Below the pieces are notes generated by a model. It saw nothing but the letters and a program-made list of their open reading frames with translations. It had not been told where the DNA came from and ran no database searches. Of a stretch of DNA of 64,000 nt, positions 44,639-51,266 are shown piece by piece. How positions within the stretch are numbered: the stretch's first letter is position 1; each line of letters starts with the position of its first letter. Source of the stretch: Polynucleobacter sp. AP-Reno-20A-A9 (GTDB lineage Bacteria; Pseudomonadota; Gammaproteobacteria; Burkholderiales; Burkholderiaceae); assembly GCF_018882085.1 (NCBI RefSeq), contig NZ_JACVPB010000008.1, forward strand, positions 20,049 through 84,048, in the 5' to 3' direction. A program made the position numbers and the translations under genes.

Positions 44639-44947
44639 TTTTGCAGCTAGCTCACTAAGATCGCGCTTACCCAATTTTGAGAGTTTAAGTAAAAGAGACG
44701 CCAGTTGAGCCTCTTCGCAATATAGGTAGGCTAAGGGTACGCCTAAAGATTCAGCAATATTTCTTGCCGTATCAATGGGTGGTTCGTGAATCCCCGATTC
44801 GTAACGACTTATTCGTGCGCTAGCTGTTCCCTCATCGAGTCCTATTAATACCCCCAAATTTTCTTGGGAGATACCCTTGGCAAGCCTAGCCTCATAGATC
44901 CTAAACCCCGGAATCTGAGTTTTTTGGCTGGATTTGCGCTTTTCCAT
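44627..44947 (-). CDS. Xre/cI-type helix-turn-helix repressor
   Basis: This 106-residue protein has an Xre HTH domain (about 12-70): IYEARLAKGISQENLGVLIGL, then TASARISRYESGIHEPPIDTA, and NIAESLGVPLAYLYC. A C-terminal helical tail (LASLLLKLSKLGKRDLSELAAKLAE) probably dimerises. It lacks a LexA-like peptidase domain, so induction would use another signal. The divergent promoter next to it contains two matching palindromes, making this the likely repressor of the secreted-protein genes at 45039 and of itself. Confidence 0.87.
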   Translation of the reverse strand: MEKRKSSQKTQIPGFRIYEARLAKGISQENLGVLIGLDEGTASARISRYESGIHEPPIDTARNIAESLGVPLAYLYCEEAQLASLLLKLSKLGKRDLSELAAKLAE

Positions 44948-44949
44948 GG

Positions 44950-45000
44950 TTACGATATTCGTAGCTATGAGTTGTATTGTCTTTACGAAATACGTAGAAT
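44950..45000 (+). promoter_or_regulatory. Divergent promoter with twin palindromic operators
   Basis: TTACGATATTCGTAG (44950-44964) and TTACGAAATACGTAG (44983-44997) differ at two positions and are both dyads; their centres are 33 bases apart, three helical turns. The rightward promoter is TTGTAT (44972-44977), 17 bases, TAGAAT (44995-45000). The second operator fills the spacer and overlaps the -10 box. The first operator abuts the repressor start codon. The layout is a classic repressor switch. Confidence 0.75.
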
Positions 45001-45038
45001 CCTTAGTAAATCTATAACTTTTCTATGGTGCAAGAGTC

Positions 45039-45530
45039 ATGAAAATCCGGTACATCTTTTTGCTATGCTTATTTAGTGCTTTAAGTGGGTGCGGTGGACT
45101 CCCGGGGCCTGTCAGCGATCAAGGTAGATGGCAATGCAGCTCCCAGACAAACGCAAATAATGCCGCCGATCGTATTTTTAACGGCGCATATTGGGAATGT
45201 ATGCGGAATAAAAGCAAAGAGGAGCAGGCTCAGCAGTCCCAACAACAGCAGCAAGCATATTTGATGGGATTGCAAAATCGTTGTTCAGCTTATGGATTTA
45301 AGCAGGGCAGTAATGAATTTGCTAACTGCATGATGCAGCAACAGCAGCAAGATGCTCTGGCGCAGCAGCAGCAGATAGTTAATCAGCAGCGTCAGCGGCA
45401 AGCTGATCTTGATGCATATAAAGCCTATACGGCTCCACCACCTCCAATGCAAATAATTCAACCAAATTTAACCAATCAAAATCGAATAACCTGTAATCCA
45501 AACGGCTTTGGCGGTTTCAACTGCAACTAA
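45039..45530 (+). CDS. Gln-rich lipoprotein with shared C-terminal module
   Basis: The product has 163 residues. The signal MKIRYIFLLCLFSALSGCGG has lipobox LSGC. Two Cys-containing segments (WECMRN, NRCSAYGF, FANCMM) alternate with very Gln-rich stretches (QQSQQQQQAY, MQQQQQDALAQQQQ). The last 33 residues, starting APPPPMQIIQP and ending GGFNC, are nearly repeated at the end of the next protein. It is the first gene behind the operator-controlled promoter and its stop overlaps the next start (TAATG). No family recognised. Confidence 0.7.
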   Translation: MKIRYIFLLCLFSALSGCGGLPGPVSDQGRWQCSSQTNANNAADRIFNGAYWECMRNKSKEEQAQQSQQQQQAYLMGLQNRCSAYGFKQGSNEFANCMMQQQQQDALAQQQQIVNQQRQRQADLDAYKAYTAPPPPMQIIQPNLTNQNRITCNPNGFGGFNCN

Positions 45531-46024
45531 TGAAAGCGATTTTTTTTGCCATTCTAATTTTGTCAACTTCATTAAGTTATGCGAAAAAACTTAATGACAT
45601 AATTGATCCGAGTGACAACACAACGCCCATAGTGCTTACAGATGATGAGTGTAGAGACTCGGTGGCTATCAGTCAAAATTACAACTGGCAATACATTAGG
45701 GGCGGAGTAGTTGAATGCTATGGGGATAATGGAAAGGATGGCCCTGCGCTTGTCCTTTATTTTATTAAAATTTCTGATAAGTCTTATACCAAAACCAAAT
45801 TTAATTACCAACAGCTTAACTCAGCAATAGAGATAAGTAATAGGGCGAATATGGCTGCTACCGCTTGGGCTTTAGAGCATCCGCTAACCTATCCAAGTGT
45901 TCCTCAAGCTCAATATAATTATTCTGCGCCACCACCTCCAATGCAGATTATTCAGCCGACATTAATAAATCAAAATCGCATGACATGCACCCCCAATCGA
46001 TTGGGTGGTTTCAATTGTCAATGA
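45530..46024 (+). CDS. Secreted protein with the same C-terminal module
   Basis: At 164 residues it has a signal peptide (AIFFAILILSTSLSYA). The mature part has two Cys (DDECRDS, VVECYGD) likely bonded, then an unrelated middle region. It ends with a 33-residue module sharing 25 residues with the preceding lipoprotein, including APPPPMQIIQP, NQNR and GGFNC. The modules may bind a common partner or allow the two proteins to be linked by their final Cys residues. No family recognised. Confidence 0.68.
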   Translation: MKAIFFAILILSTSLSYAKKLNDIIDPSDNTTPIVLTDDECRDSVAISQNYNWQYIRGGVVECYGDNGKDGPALVLYFIKISDKSYTKTKFNYQQLNSAIEISNRANMAATAWALEHPLTYPSVPQAQYNYSAPPPPMQIIQPTLINQNRMTCTPNRLGGFNCQ

Positions 46025-46034
46025 GAGAGATTTA

Positions 46035-46190
46035 TTGACTTATGGCCATAAAAGTCTGCATAATCACAACACATCAAGAGATTGGCGAAAGTCACACCAA
46101 CCTGCTTCTCAAGCAAGGTGGTAAAACGATGAGGCTCTATTTTGGGCAACCATTGAGTGACTTGACCCACCGTTCTAGGTGGGTTTTTTA
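46035..46190 (+). ncRNA. Candidate small RNA gene with own promoter and terminator
   Basis: A near-consensus promoter TTGACT (46035-46040), 18 bases, CATAAT (46059-46064) is followed by about 120 bases ending in a perfect Rho-independent terminator: ACCCACC (46165-46171), loop gttcta, GGTGGGT (46178-46184) and a T-run. An internal hairpin forms near 46092-46120 around GCTT/AAGC. A 74-codon frame crosses this stretch but would read through the terminator, so a noncoding RNA starting near 46071 is the better reading. Strand is +. Confidence 0.6.
46165..46190 (+). terminator. Rho-independent terminator of the candidate sRNA
   Basis: A perfect 7-bp stem, ACCCACC/GGTGGGT, with a 6-base loop is followed directly by TTTTTT. 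It also ends any transcript reading through from the two secreted-protein genes at 45039-46024, and it isolates the next operon. Confidence 0.85.
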
Positions 46191-46255
46191 TTGGGCGGAT
46201 TTATTCCTACTTGCGATGCCCAGTCATTTGACGAAATCGCTAAAAAGGAGATGTC

Positions 46256-46717
46256 ATGAATATTAAATTTATAAATATTGAGCAACTTCCAGTTAGTGCG
46301 CATGAATCAATTCTGCGACCAGCTCTTTCGGATGAGTTTAGGTATGTAGCTATTGCAATTGAGGAGGATGCTAAATACTATTACTGGGCACTCGGGGTAT
46401 CTATTGAGATTTCTAAGTATGAGTATGAGCTAATCTGTGCAAATCCAAAAATCTTCTATTTCTCAGCTGCACTTGATTTCCACCACCGCATAATTAACGC
46501 AAAGCTAGCTAAGGCAGCGCGTTTGGATACCAATAGCGAGATTGTTGAAAGAGTCCGTCTATCTACCAACACCTTCGCTGAAAAGTGGAGGGTGATCGAG
46601 TCTGGAGATGTCTATTTTAAGGCTTATGGGTGCTTAAAAAGCGAATATCAAGGGTTAATAACGGAGGCGGTTTATGAGCAATTAAAAGGGGTGGCGAAGG
46701 ATTTTGAGCATGCATAA
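46256..46717 (+). CDS. Unknown protein, first gene of a three-gene element operon
   Basis: The product has 153 residues with AAGGAG ideally placed before the ATG. There is no signal peptide or membrane helix. The sequence is acidic and aromatic (EEDAKYYYWALGVSIEISKYEYELICANPKI) with a helical middle (HHRIINAKLAKAARLD). It overlaps the next gene by 8 bases. I recognise no family. The soluble, aromatic composition resembles small immunity-type proteins, but this is only an impression. Confidence 0.55.
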   Translation: MNIKFINIEQLPVSAHESILRPALSDEFRYVAIAIEEDAKYYYWALGVSIEISKYEYELICANPKIFYFSAALDFHHRIINAKLAKAARLDTNSEIVERVRLSTNTFAEKWRVIESGDVYFKAYGCLKSEYQGLITEAVYEQLKGVAKDFEHA

Positions 46718-47012
46718 ATACACCGCGCCAGTGCTTAATGGACACAAAGTACTTTATAAGGGAAAAAGATATTGGGCCTTTGAAATTAGCAAAGAGCATC
46801 CATACGAGAATTACGAAGAGGGTTGCTCGATTATTGTGTATGACAAATATTGCGATGCTGTTGCTGCATGGTGTGATAGCTCTATCTATGGGTCATGCAC
46901 GGGATATATCCCATATGGGCAAAGCTCTATTGAGGTCAATGGTCAAACCGTTAAAGAGCTTGTGACTAGTGTTATTGATTGGTCAAATTGGGTCGAAAGA
47001 GCTGAAAAATGA
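46710..47012 (+). CDS. Unknown protein, second gene of the operon
   Basis: At 100 residues from the ATG at 46710; a TTG two codons earlier is possible. It is soluble, rich in Tyr and Trp (YWAFEISKEHPYENYEEG), with four Cys (GCS, KYCDAVAAWCDSS, GSCTGY) in its middle part. The Cys content in a cytoplasmic protein suggests metal binding or simply chance. The stop overlaps the next ATG (ATGA), so the three genes form one coupled transcript. No family recognised. Confidence 0.5.
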   Translation: MHKYTAPVLNGHKVLYKGKRYWAFEISKEHPYENYEEGCSIIVYDKYCDAVAAWCDSSIYGSCTGYIPYGQSSIEVNGQTVKELVTSVIDWSNWVERAEK

Positions 47013-47302
47013 AGTTGGTTGGTGGATTTAATATTCAACTGTGGAATTACCTTGGATTTACTTTTGAAGTCAGTGAGTGGTTTGAGGGTGGTCAGATTTG
47101 GTATGCCAAAAAACAATTTGAGGAACTTTTTTTCTCGTTACGTATTAATACTTTTTCAGGATACGCCTTAGCCAAGATTGAGAATGGCAGGAGTCAGAAG
47201 GTGGGGAACCACGTTGTAGATGAGAAGACTGCATTGGAGTGGTTTTCCTCTAAATCTCCTAAGTTTCACGAAGCCTACCAATCTTTTCGGAAGATGGTAT
47301 GA
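47009..47302 (+). CDS. Unknown protein, third gene of the operon
   Basis: At 97 residues with no signal or membrane helix. The start GGFNIQLWNYLGFTFEVSEWFEGGQIWY is aromatic and beta-prone; the end is helical (EKTALEWFSSKSPKFHEAYQSFRKMV). The ATG overlaps the previous stop. Its size and style match the two genes before it, and all three may form a complex. No family recognised, and no known defence or toxin-antitoxin pattern is evident. Confidence 0.5.
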   Translation: MKLVGGFNIQLWNYLGFTFEVSEWFEGGQIWYAKKQFEELFFSLRINTFSGYALAKIENGRSQKVGNHVVDEKTALEWFSSKSPKFHEAYQSFRKMV

Positions 47303-47371
47303 AATTAACTTTTCTAGGCAGTGTTTGTGAGAATCCAATCCCATGAAACCAAAATATTGGTCTATAGCGAA

Positions 47372-47809
47372 ATGAAAAAGCATGGAATTAATAATACGGT
47401 TCGCAAATTGAATGCTTTTAGATGGTTGTTGGTAGTTGGAATTCTGTATTTATGTGCGCTTAGGGTTCAAGCGGAGCAGTGGGATGTTGTTGCCATATCG
47501 GAAACCAACGCTACCTTTTACTATGACCCAGCAACGGTTATTAAGGATAGTTATAGGTTTACATATTGGCAATTGGCAAACTATGCCAATCCTATAGCGT
47601 TCGGTGATGAGATGATTTTTTCGTCCAAAACTCAACTCCTTGTTGATTGTAAGAGCCATACATATCACATGGTCTATATCTTTGATTACTCAAAGCCGTT
47701 TGCTGCTGGGCACCTTGTGCATGTGGATTTAACTGGCAATACGCCTGTTTATTCAGCGTCGACCGGTTCTATTGATGCGATAGTTGAAGGACAGATATGC
47801 AAAAACTAA
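47372..47809 (+). CDS. Surface-adhesin-E-like secreted protein of the element
   Basis: The product has 145 residues from the ATG at 47372, which gives a good signal peptide (AFRWLLVVGILYLCALRVQA); an upstream start is possible. The mature part begins EQWDVVAISETNATFYYDPATV, with the W...YYDP pattern of surface-adhesin E proteins, and has a Cys pair (LVDCKSH and GQICKN). It is the last gene of the element. A chromosomal relative lies at 36424. Role unknown. Confidence 0.6.
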   Translation: MKKHGINNTVRKLNAFRWLLVVGILYLCALRVQAEQWDVVAISETNATFYYDPATVIKDSYRFTYWQLANYANPIAFGDEMIFSSKTQLLVDCKSHTYHMVYIFDYSKPFAAGHLVHVDLTGNTPVYSASTGSIDAIVEGQICKN

Positions 47810-48131
47810 GTAGACAATTAAGATAAAAAAATTATAAAAAAAATTTAGAAGCATCAAATTTTCGACTTAACTATGAATTAATGACGGCCAAATAAAATGA
47901 CCCCCCGACTCAATTGGGTGAATTTTTCAAAAACTTGAATTCGTTTAGGGACCACCGGGACTCCTACCAGACCAAATAAAATTAGTGTGGTCAGTTTTTG
48001 AAAAGACCCCCTTTGGGGCTAGATACAAGTTAGATACTTTTTTGTTGATTTAGATACATTCGTTTAAAAGGTCATTACAATAACTGAGATAATGTATGGC
48101 TCTGAGGGCCATTAAAGTCTGAGGCTATGCT
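47810..48131 (+). other. Gene-free right end of the integrative element
   Basis: No credible frame is present. CCAAATAAAAT is repeated at about 47888 and 47972. TTTTCAAAAACT (47924-47935) and AGTTTTTGAAAA (47993-48004) are a perfect 12-base inverted repeat 57 bases apart, each next to a run of GACCCCC. This could be the scar of a small inserted sequence or a structured site used in recombination. The right arm repeats follow at 48019-48057. Confidence 0.45.
48019..48057 (+). repeat. Right arm-type repeats TTAGATAC
   Basis: CTAGATAC (48019-48026), TTAGATAC (48030-48037) and TTAGATAC (48050-48057) are in one orientation, with spacings of 11 and 20 bases, close to one and two helical turns. The same octamer appears twice inside the left end. 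They are the likely right-hand integrase arm sites, about 75-110 bases from the attR core. Confidence 0.65.
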
Positions 48132-48146
48132 GGCCTCGGGCACCAA
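48132..48146 (+). repeat. Right attachment core (attR)
   Basis: This is an exact copy of the 15 bases GGCCTCGGGCACCAA found at the 3' end of tRNA-Leu. It marks the right limit of the element. Sequence after it belongs to the host chromosome, starting with the exported-protein gene at 48166, which probably lay next to the tRNA before insertion. Confidence 0.9.
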
Positions 48147-48165
48147 AGACACTTCTACCTCGTTT

Positions 48166-48630
48166 ATGAATTTACCTAAACTTCTCATTTGCTCAAGCTT
48201 GATCTTTTCATCTCTTGCATGGGGCGTTGACGTTCTCGAATTTAATTGCAAGCGTACGGAAAAAGGTTATACCGAAGAGTACGAGATGAAGATGATGCTT
48301 GCCTCGGACACTCAAAAGGCTAAGCTGTTTTTAGATGGCCGTGACCTAGATCAGTCTGATATGTACGGAACGCAATTCGTTAAGAGTATTACCCTGGCAC
48401 GTCCCAATATATTGATATTGATCGAGGCGAATTTTCAGCCTGAAGAGATTATGGGGGTTTCTTATCCAGTGGGGAATGTCATCACCAACATTACGCTTGA
48501 CCCAGTAACTGGCAAGTTCAAGAAGGTCGAGAAAATACAAGGGGGCATCTTAGGTGCGACTATCGGAAACGGCACCCACACGAGTGAAGAGACTTGCTTC
48601 CCCTCGAAAGCACCCTACAGGACTAAATAA
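48166..48630 (+). CDS. Exported protein of unknown function
   Basis: The product has 154 residues from the ATG at 48166. A longer frame from 48127 would read through attR and is not plausible as the ancestral start. A signal peptide (LPKLLICSSLIFSSLAWG) precedes a beta-rich domain with a Cys pair (FNCKRTEKG and EETCFPS). DVLEFNCKRTEKGYTEEYEMKMML suggests a small periplasmic domain. It converges on exbD with 3 bases between stops. No family recognised. Confidence 0.65.
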   Translation: MNLPKLLICSSLIFSSLAWGVDVLEFNCKRTEKGYTEEYEMKMMLASDTQKAKLFLDGRDLDQSDMYGTQFVKSITLARPNILILIEANFQPEEIMGVSYPVGNVITNITLDPVTGKFKKVEKIQGGILGATIGNGTHTSEETCFPSKAPYRTK

Positions 48631-48633
48631 AAC

Positions 48634-49047
48634 TTAGTTTGGCTCTGTTACAAACCCAAGCTTAGTTAAGCCAGCGCGGCGCGATGCAGCCAAGACTTGC
48701 GCAACATATTCATACTTCACGGATTTATCGGCACGCAGATTAATCTCTGGTTGAGGGTCTTTCTGGGCAGCTTTTTCTGCATAGCCATCGAAGGTCTTCA
48801 AATCAATCGGGGTGCTATTCCAGAAGATCTGACCATTAGCATCAATCGAGAGTTGAACTGACTCAGGCTTGACTTCATTGCGAACGCTATTGGCCTTTGG
48901 GAGTTCCACCTTTACTGCTTGCTGAATCACAGGCAGCGTGATGATGAAAATAATCAACAGCACCAACATGACATCCACCATCGGTGTCATGTTGATTTCC
49001 GACATGATGTTATCGTCGTTTTGGTCGTCTTGTATATGAAAAGACAT
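48634..49047 (-). CDS. exbD: Biopolymer transport protein ExbD/TolR
   Basis: At 137 residues: a short cytoplasmic start, one transmembrane helix (MNMTPMVDVMLVLLIIFIITLP) with the conserved Asp of the proton path, and a periplasmic domain ending LTKLGFVTEP. ExbD works with ExbB and TonB to energise outer-membrane uptake. It is the third gene of tonB-exbB-exbD, 2 bases after exbB. Confidence 0.92.
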   Translation of the reverse strand: MSFHIQDDQNDDNIMSEINMTPMVDVMLVLLIIFIITLPVIQQAVKVELPKANSVRNEVKPESVQLSIDANGQIFWNSTPIDLKTFDGYAEKAAQKDPQPEINLRADKSVKYEYVAQVLAASRRAGLTKLGFVTEPN

Positions 49048-49049
49048 GA

Positions 49050-49742
49050 CTATTCTCCGGAATTAACGCGAGCACCAGTAACGAAGTAGGCTAAAAGATC
49101 ATTGCCGAAGCGATTGAGGTCAGCAACTAACAATTTATTGGCGCGATTAATGGCGTTAAAACTCAATACTGCAGGGATGGCAACCGCAAGGCCAAGGGCG
49201 GTCATGATGAGCGCTTCGCCAATAGGACCTGCCACTTGATCCAGTTGCGCACTTCCTGAGCTGCTGATGGCGATCAGGGCGTGATAGATGCCCCAGACGG
49301 TGCCAAACAAGCCAATAAATGGGGCAATCGCACCAGTAGATCCCAAGAAGGTCAAACCTTTCTGTAACCCAGCGGCAATGCTGTCGACGCTGTTCTTAAG
49401 GCTTCTTGCCATCCACTCAGAATAGTTCAGGGTTTGCAGTAATTCACGGTGATTGGTGGATTGACTTTGGTGATGCGCAGAAGCTTTGGTTGCTGACTTA
49501 GCAATTTGGTAATAAGGATTGATAGCATGATTGCTAAATGCCTGTAAGCCTTGATCAAATGATGTGGCACGCCAGAATTGCTCTAGCTCAGGTTTGAGTT
49601 TACCTAGATTACGTAAGTCCCAAAGTCGAGTGAGCAATATGACCCAGGTCACAATGGAGCAGATGAGCAGAGCAATTGCCACAAATCGAGTAATCGCATC
49701 GCCTTCAAGCCAGAGATTTGCTATGCCAAATGGTGTATTCAT
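49050..49742 (-). CDS. exbB: Biopolymer transport protein ExbB (MotA/TolQ/ExbB)
   Basis: The product has 230 residues with three transmembrane helices. LTFLGSTGAIAPFIGLFGTVWGIYHAL and GPIGEALIMTALGLAVAIPAVLSFN are the conserved TolQ/ExbB helices that line the proton channel. It forms a pentamer around the ExbD dimer. The gene lies 5 bases downstream of tonB on the same strand. Confidence 0.92.
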   Translation of the reverse strand: MNTPFGIANLWLEGDAITRFVAIALLICSIVTWVILLTRLWDLRNLGKLKPELEQFWRATSFDQGLQAFSNHAINPYYQIAKSATKASAHHQSQSTNHRELLQTLNYSEWMARSLKNSVDSIAAGLQKGLTFLGSTGAIAPFIGLFGTVWGIYHALIAISSSGSAQLDQVAGPIGEALIMTALGLAVAIPAVLSFNAINRANKLLVADLNRFGNDLLAYFVTGARVNSGE

Positions 49743-49747
49743 ATTGA

Positions 49748-50434
49748 TTAATTCTTGAGATTAAATTTGATTAAAAGATTGGTGGAAATTCTTTGGGGTG
49801 CGCCATTTACTAAAAAAGGTTTAAAGCGATAACGTTTGCCGATATCCGTTGCAGCGCGATCTAGCCTGGGGAAGGTGCTCGATTGAAGCAATGCCACATC
49901 TTCCACGTTTCCGCTTTCATCAATAATTAATCGCACCACCACAGCACCTTGTTCGCCAGAGCGTTTGGAAAATGATGGGTAGTAAGCATCTGCATCTGGC
50001 TGATAGGCTACAACTAGTTTACCAATGTCAGTCTGAATAGGTGTGCCGCTAGCACCCCCACTAGTTGCAGGGGCTACTGATGCATTTTGTTGTGGTGCAT
50101 CGGATTTGCTTTGAGCTTGGTTTGCAGGTGTTGGCGGCTGTGCCTGTGTGGGGCTAGGCTTCTCTGAGGGCTTTTCCTTTGGAGTTTCTTTAACGGCTTT
50201 CTTCTCTTCTTTTGGTTTAGGCGGAGTGGCAGCAGGCGACTGTTGGGTTTTAGAAGCTTCAGGGCTAACTAAATTTGCCATGACGCGCTCATCATCCATT
50301 TGCGGCGGGCGCTGACTAAAGTGCAAAAACTCGAGAGCGGGGAGGGCGTGCAAGAGCACTACGATACCAATAATGATGCGCTCAGTTTTGTTGAACGGCA
50401 AAAAGTCATCTAACTTTTTGAAAAAGGCGCTCAT
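49748..50434 (-). CDS. tonB: Energy transducer TonB
   Basis: At 228 residues: an N-terminal transmembrane helix (RIIIGIVVLLHALPAL), a Pro/Lys/Glu-rich spacer (KPKEEKKAVKETPKEKPSE) that spans the periplasm, and a C-terminal TonB domain (VVVRLIIDESGNVEDVALLQSS). It couples the proton motive force from ExbBD to TonB-dependent receptors. The start overlaps the murI stop by 4 bases. Confidence 0.9.
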   Translation of the reverse strand: MSAFFKKLDDFLPFNKTERIIIGIVVLLHALPALEFLHFSQRPPQMDDERVMANLVSPEASKTQQSPAATPPKPKEEKKAVKETPKEKPSEKPSPTQAQPPTPANQAQSKSDAPQQNASVAPATSGGASGTPIQTDIGKLVVAYQPDADAYYPSFSKRSGEQGAVVVRLIIDESGNVEDVALLQSSTFPRLDRAATDIGKRYRFKPFLVNGAPQRISTNLLIKFNLKN

Positions 50435-51237
50435 CTCAATTCACCTAAGATGCGTGCTTCCACTGCATGAGCAGTTAAATCGGCAGACATTAAATCTTGC
50501 GCCATGAGCAATAGCGACTCTTCATTCTTACTGCTAAGGAATAGCACTGTTCCATGCTCATTGCTAGAGTTTGTATATTTAAACTTCTCAAGCTGTCTCT
50601 TGAGCTGCCTAACCACAGCATCGCTTGTATCAATCAGCGTAATGGATTCACCTAGCAGTTTGCGAATGGCTTTTCTGAGAAAAGGATAGTGCGTGCAGCC
50701 CAGTACTAGCGTGTCAGCACCAGCATCTTGTATTGGCTCAAGATGTTTGGCTAGTAACTCTAAAGTTTCTTCACTATCCGCTTTACCGGACTCTATTAAA
50801 GGTACCAATCCTGCGCCAGCTTGCTTGATGAAGTGGCAACCATTTGGCAGGGTATTTAATAGTGCATTGAACTTATCGCTCTTGAGAGTTGCCTCGGTAG
50901 CAAGGACTCCCACAATATTGTTTTGCGACTGCATAGCCGCGGGCTTAATGCCTGGCTCAACTCCAATGATCGGAATGGAAATCGACTCCCGAATTTGCTT
51001 AATCGCTTCAGCAGTTGCCGTATTACAAGCAACCACGATGGCGTCACATCCCTTGCTGGCTAGATGACTGCAAAGAATGAGACTACGCGCTGCAATCCAC
51101 TCGCTAGATTTTTCTCCATAAGGAGCATTAGCTGAATCAGCGAGATAGATATAGTCATGCTGGGGCAGCTGGCGCAAAGCCTCATCCAATACGGATAAGC
51201 CTCCAACGCCAGAGTCGAAAACCCCTATGAGTGCCAA
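50431..51237 (-). CDS. murI: Glutamate racemase
   Basis: The product has 268 residues. IGVFDSGVGGLSVL, VVACNTATAEAI (first catalytic Cys) and LVLGCTHYPFLR (second catalytic Cys) are all intact. MurI makes D-glutamate for peptidoglycan in the cytoplasm. It heads a minus-strand unit with tonB-exbBD and lies 29 bases after the fumarase gene, so all five may share a transcript. Confidence 0.93.
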   Translation of the reverse strand: MALIGVFDSGVGGLSVLDEALRQLPQHDYIYLADSANAPYGEKSSEWIAARSLILCSHLASKGCDAIVVACNTATAEAIKQIRESISIPIIGVEPGIKPAAMQSQNNIVGVLATEATLKSDKFNALLNTLPNGCHFIKQAGAGLVPLIESGKADSEETLELLAKHLEPIQDAGADTLVLGCTHYPFLRKAIRKLLGESITLIDTSDAVVRQLKRQLEKFKYTNSSNEHGTVLFLSSKNEESLLLMAQDLMSADLTAHAVEARILGELR

Positions 51238-51266
51238 TATTTGCTCAGTAGTCGCTGATTAAGTAG

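Larger units (their letters stand above)
39583..48146 (+). mobile_element. Integrative element in the 3' end of tRNA-Leu(TAA)
   Basis: An 8.5-kb element runs from the last 15 bases of tRNA-Leu to an exact copy of them at 48132-48146. It starts with a tyrosine integrase and contains a PrimPol-helicase replication protein, an Xre regulator, small unknown genes and secreted-protein cargo. Direct TTAGATAC repeats lie inside both ends. No capsid, terminase, portal, relaxase or type IV secretion gene is present. It therefore looks like a satellite-type or mobilisable island that can replicate when excised but needs help to transfer; the dependence is inference. Confidence 0.88.

Noticed and set aside
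46042..46266. 74-codon frame between the secreted proteins and the three-gene operon
   Set aside because: It starts inside the TTGACT-CATAAT promoter and runs through a perfect Rho-independent terminator, and it has no ribosome site. An sRNA explains the stretch better.
48127..48165. N-terminal extension of the exported protein across attR
   Set aside because: It would translate the attachment core, which is present only because of the insertion; the ATG at 48166 starts a proper signal peptide.
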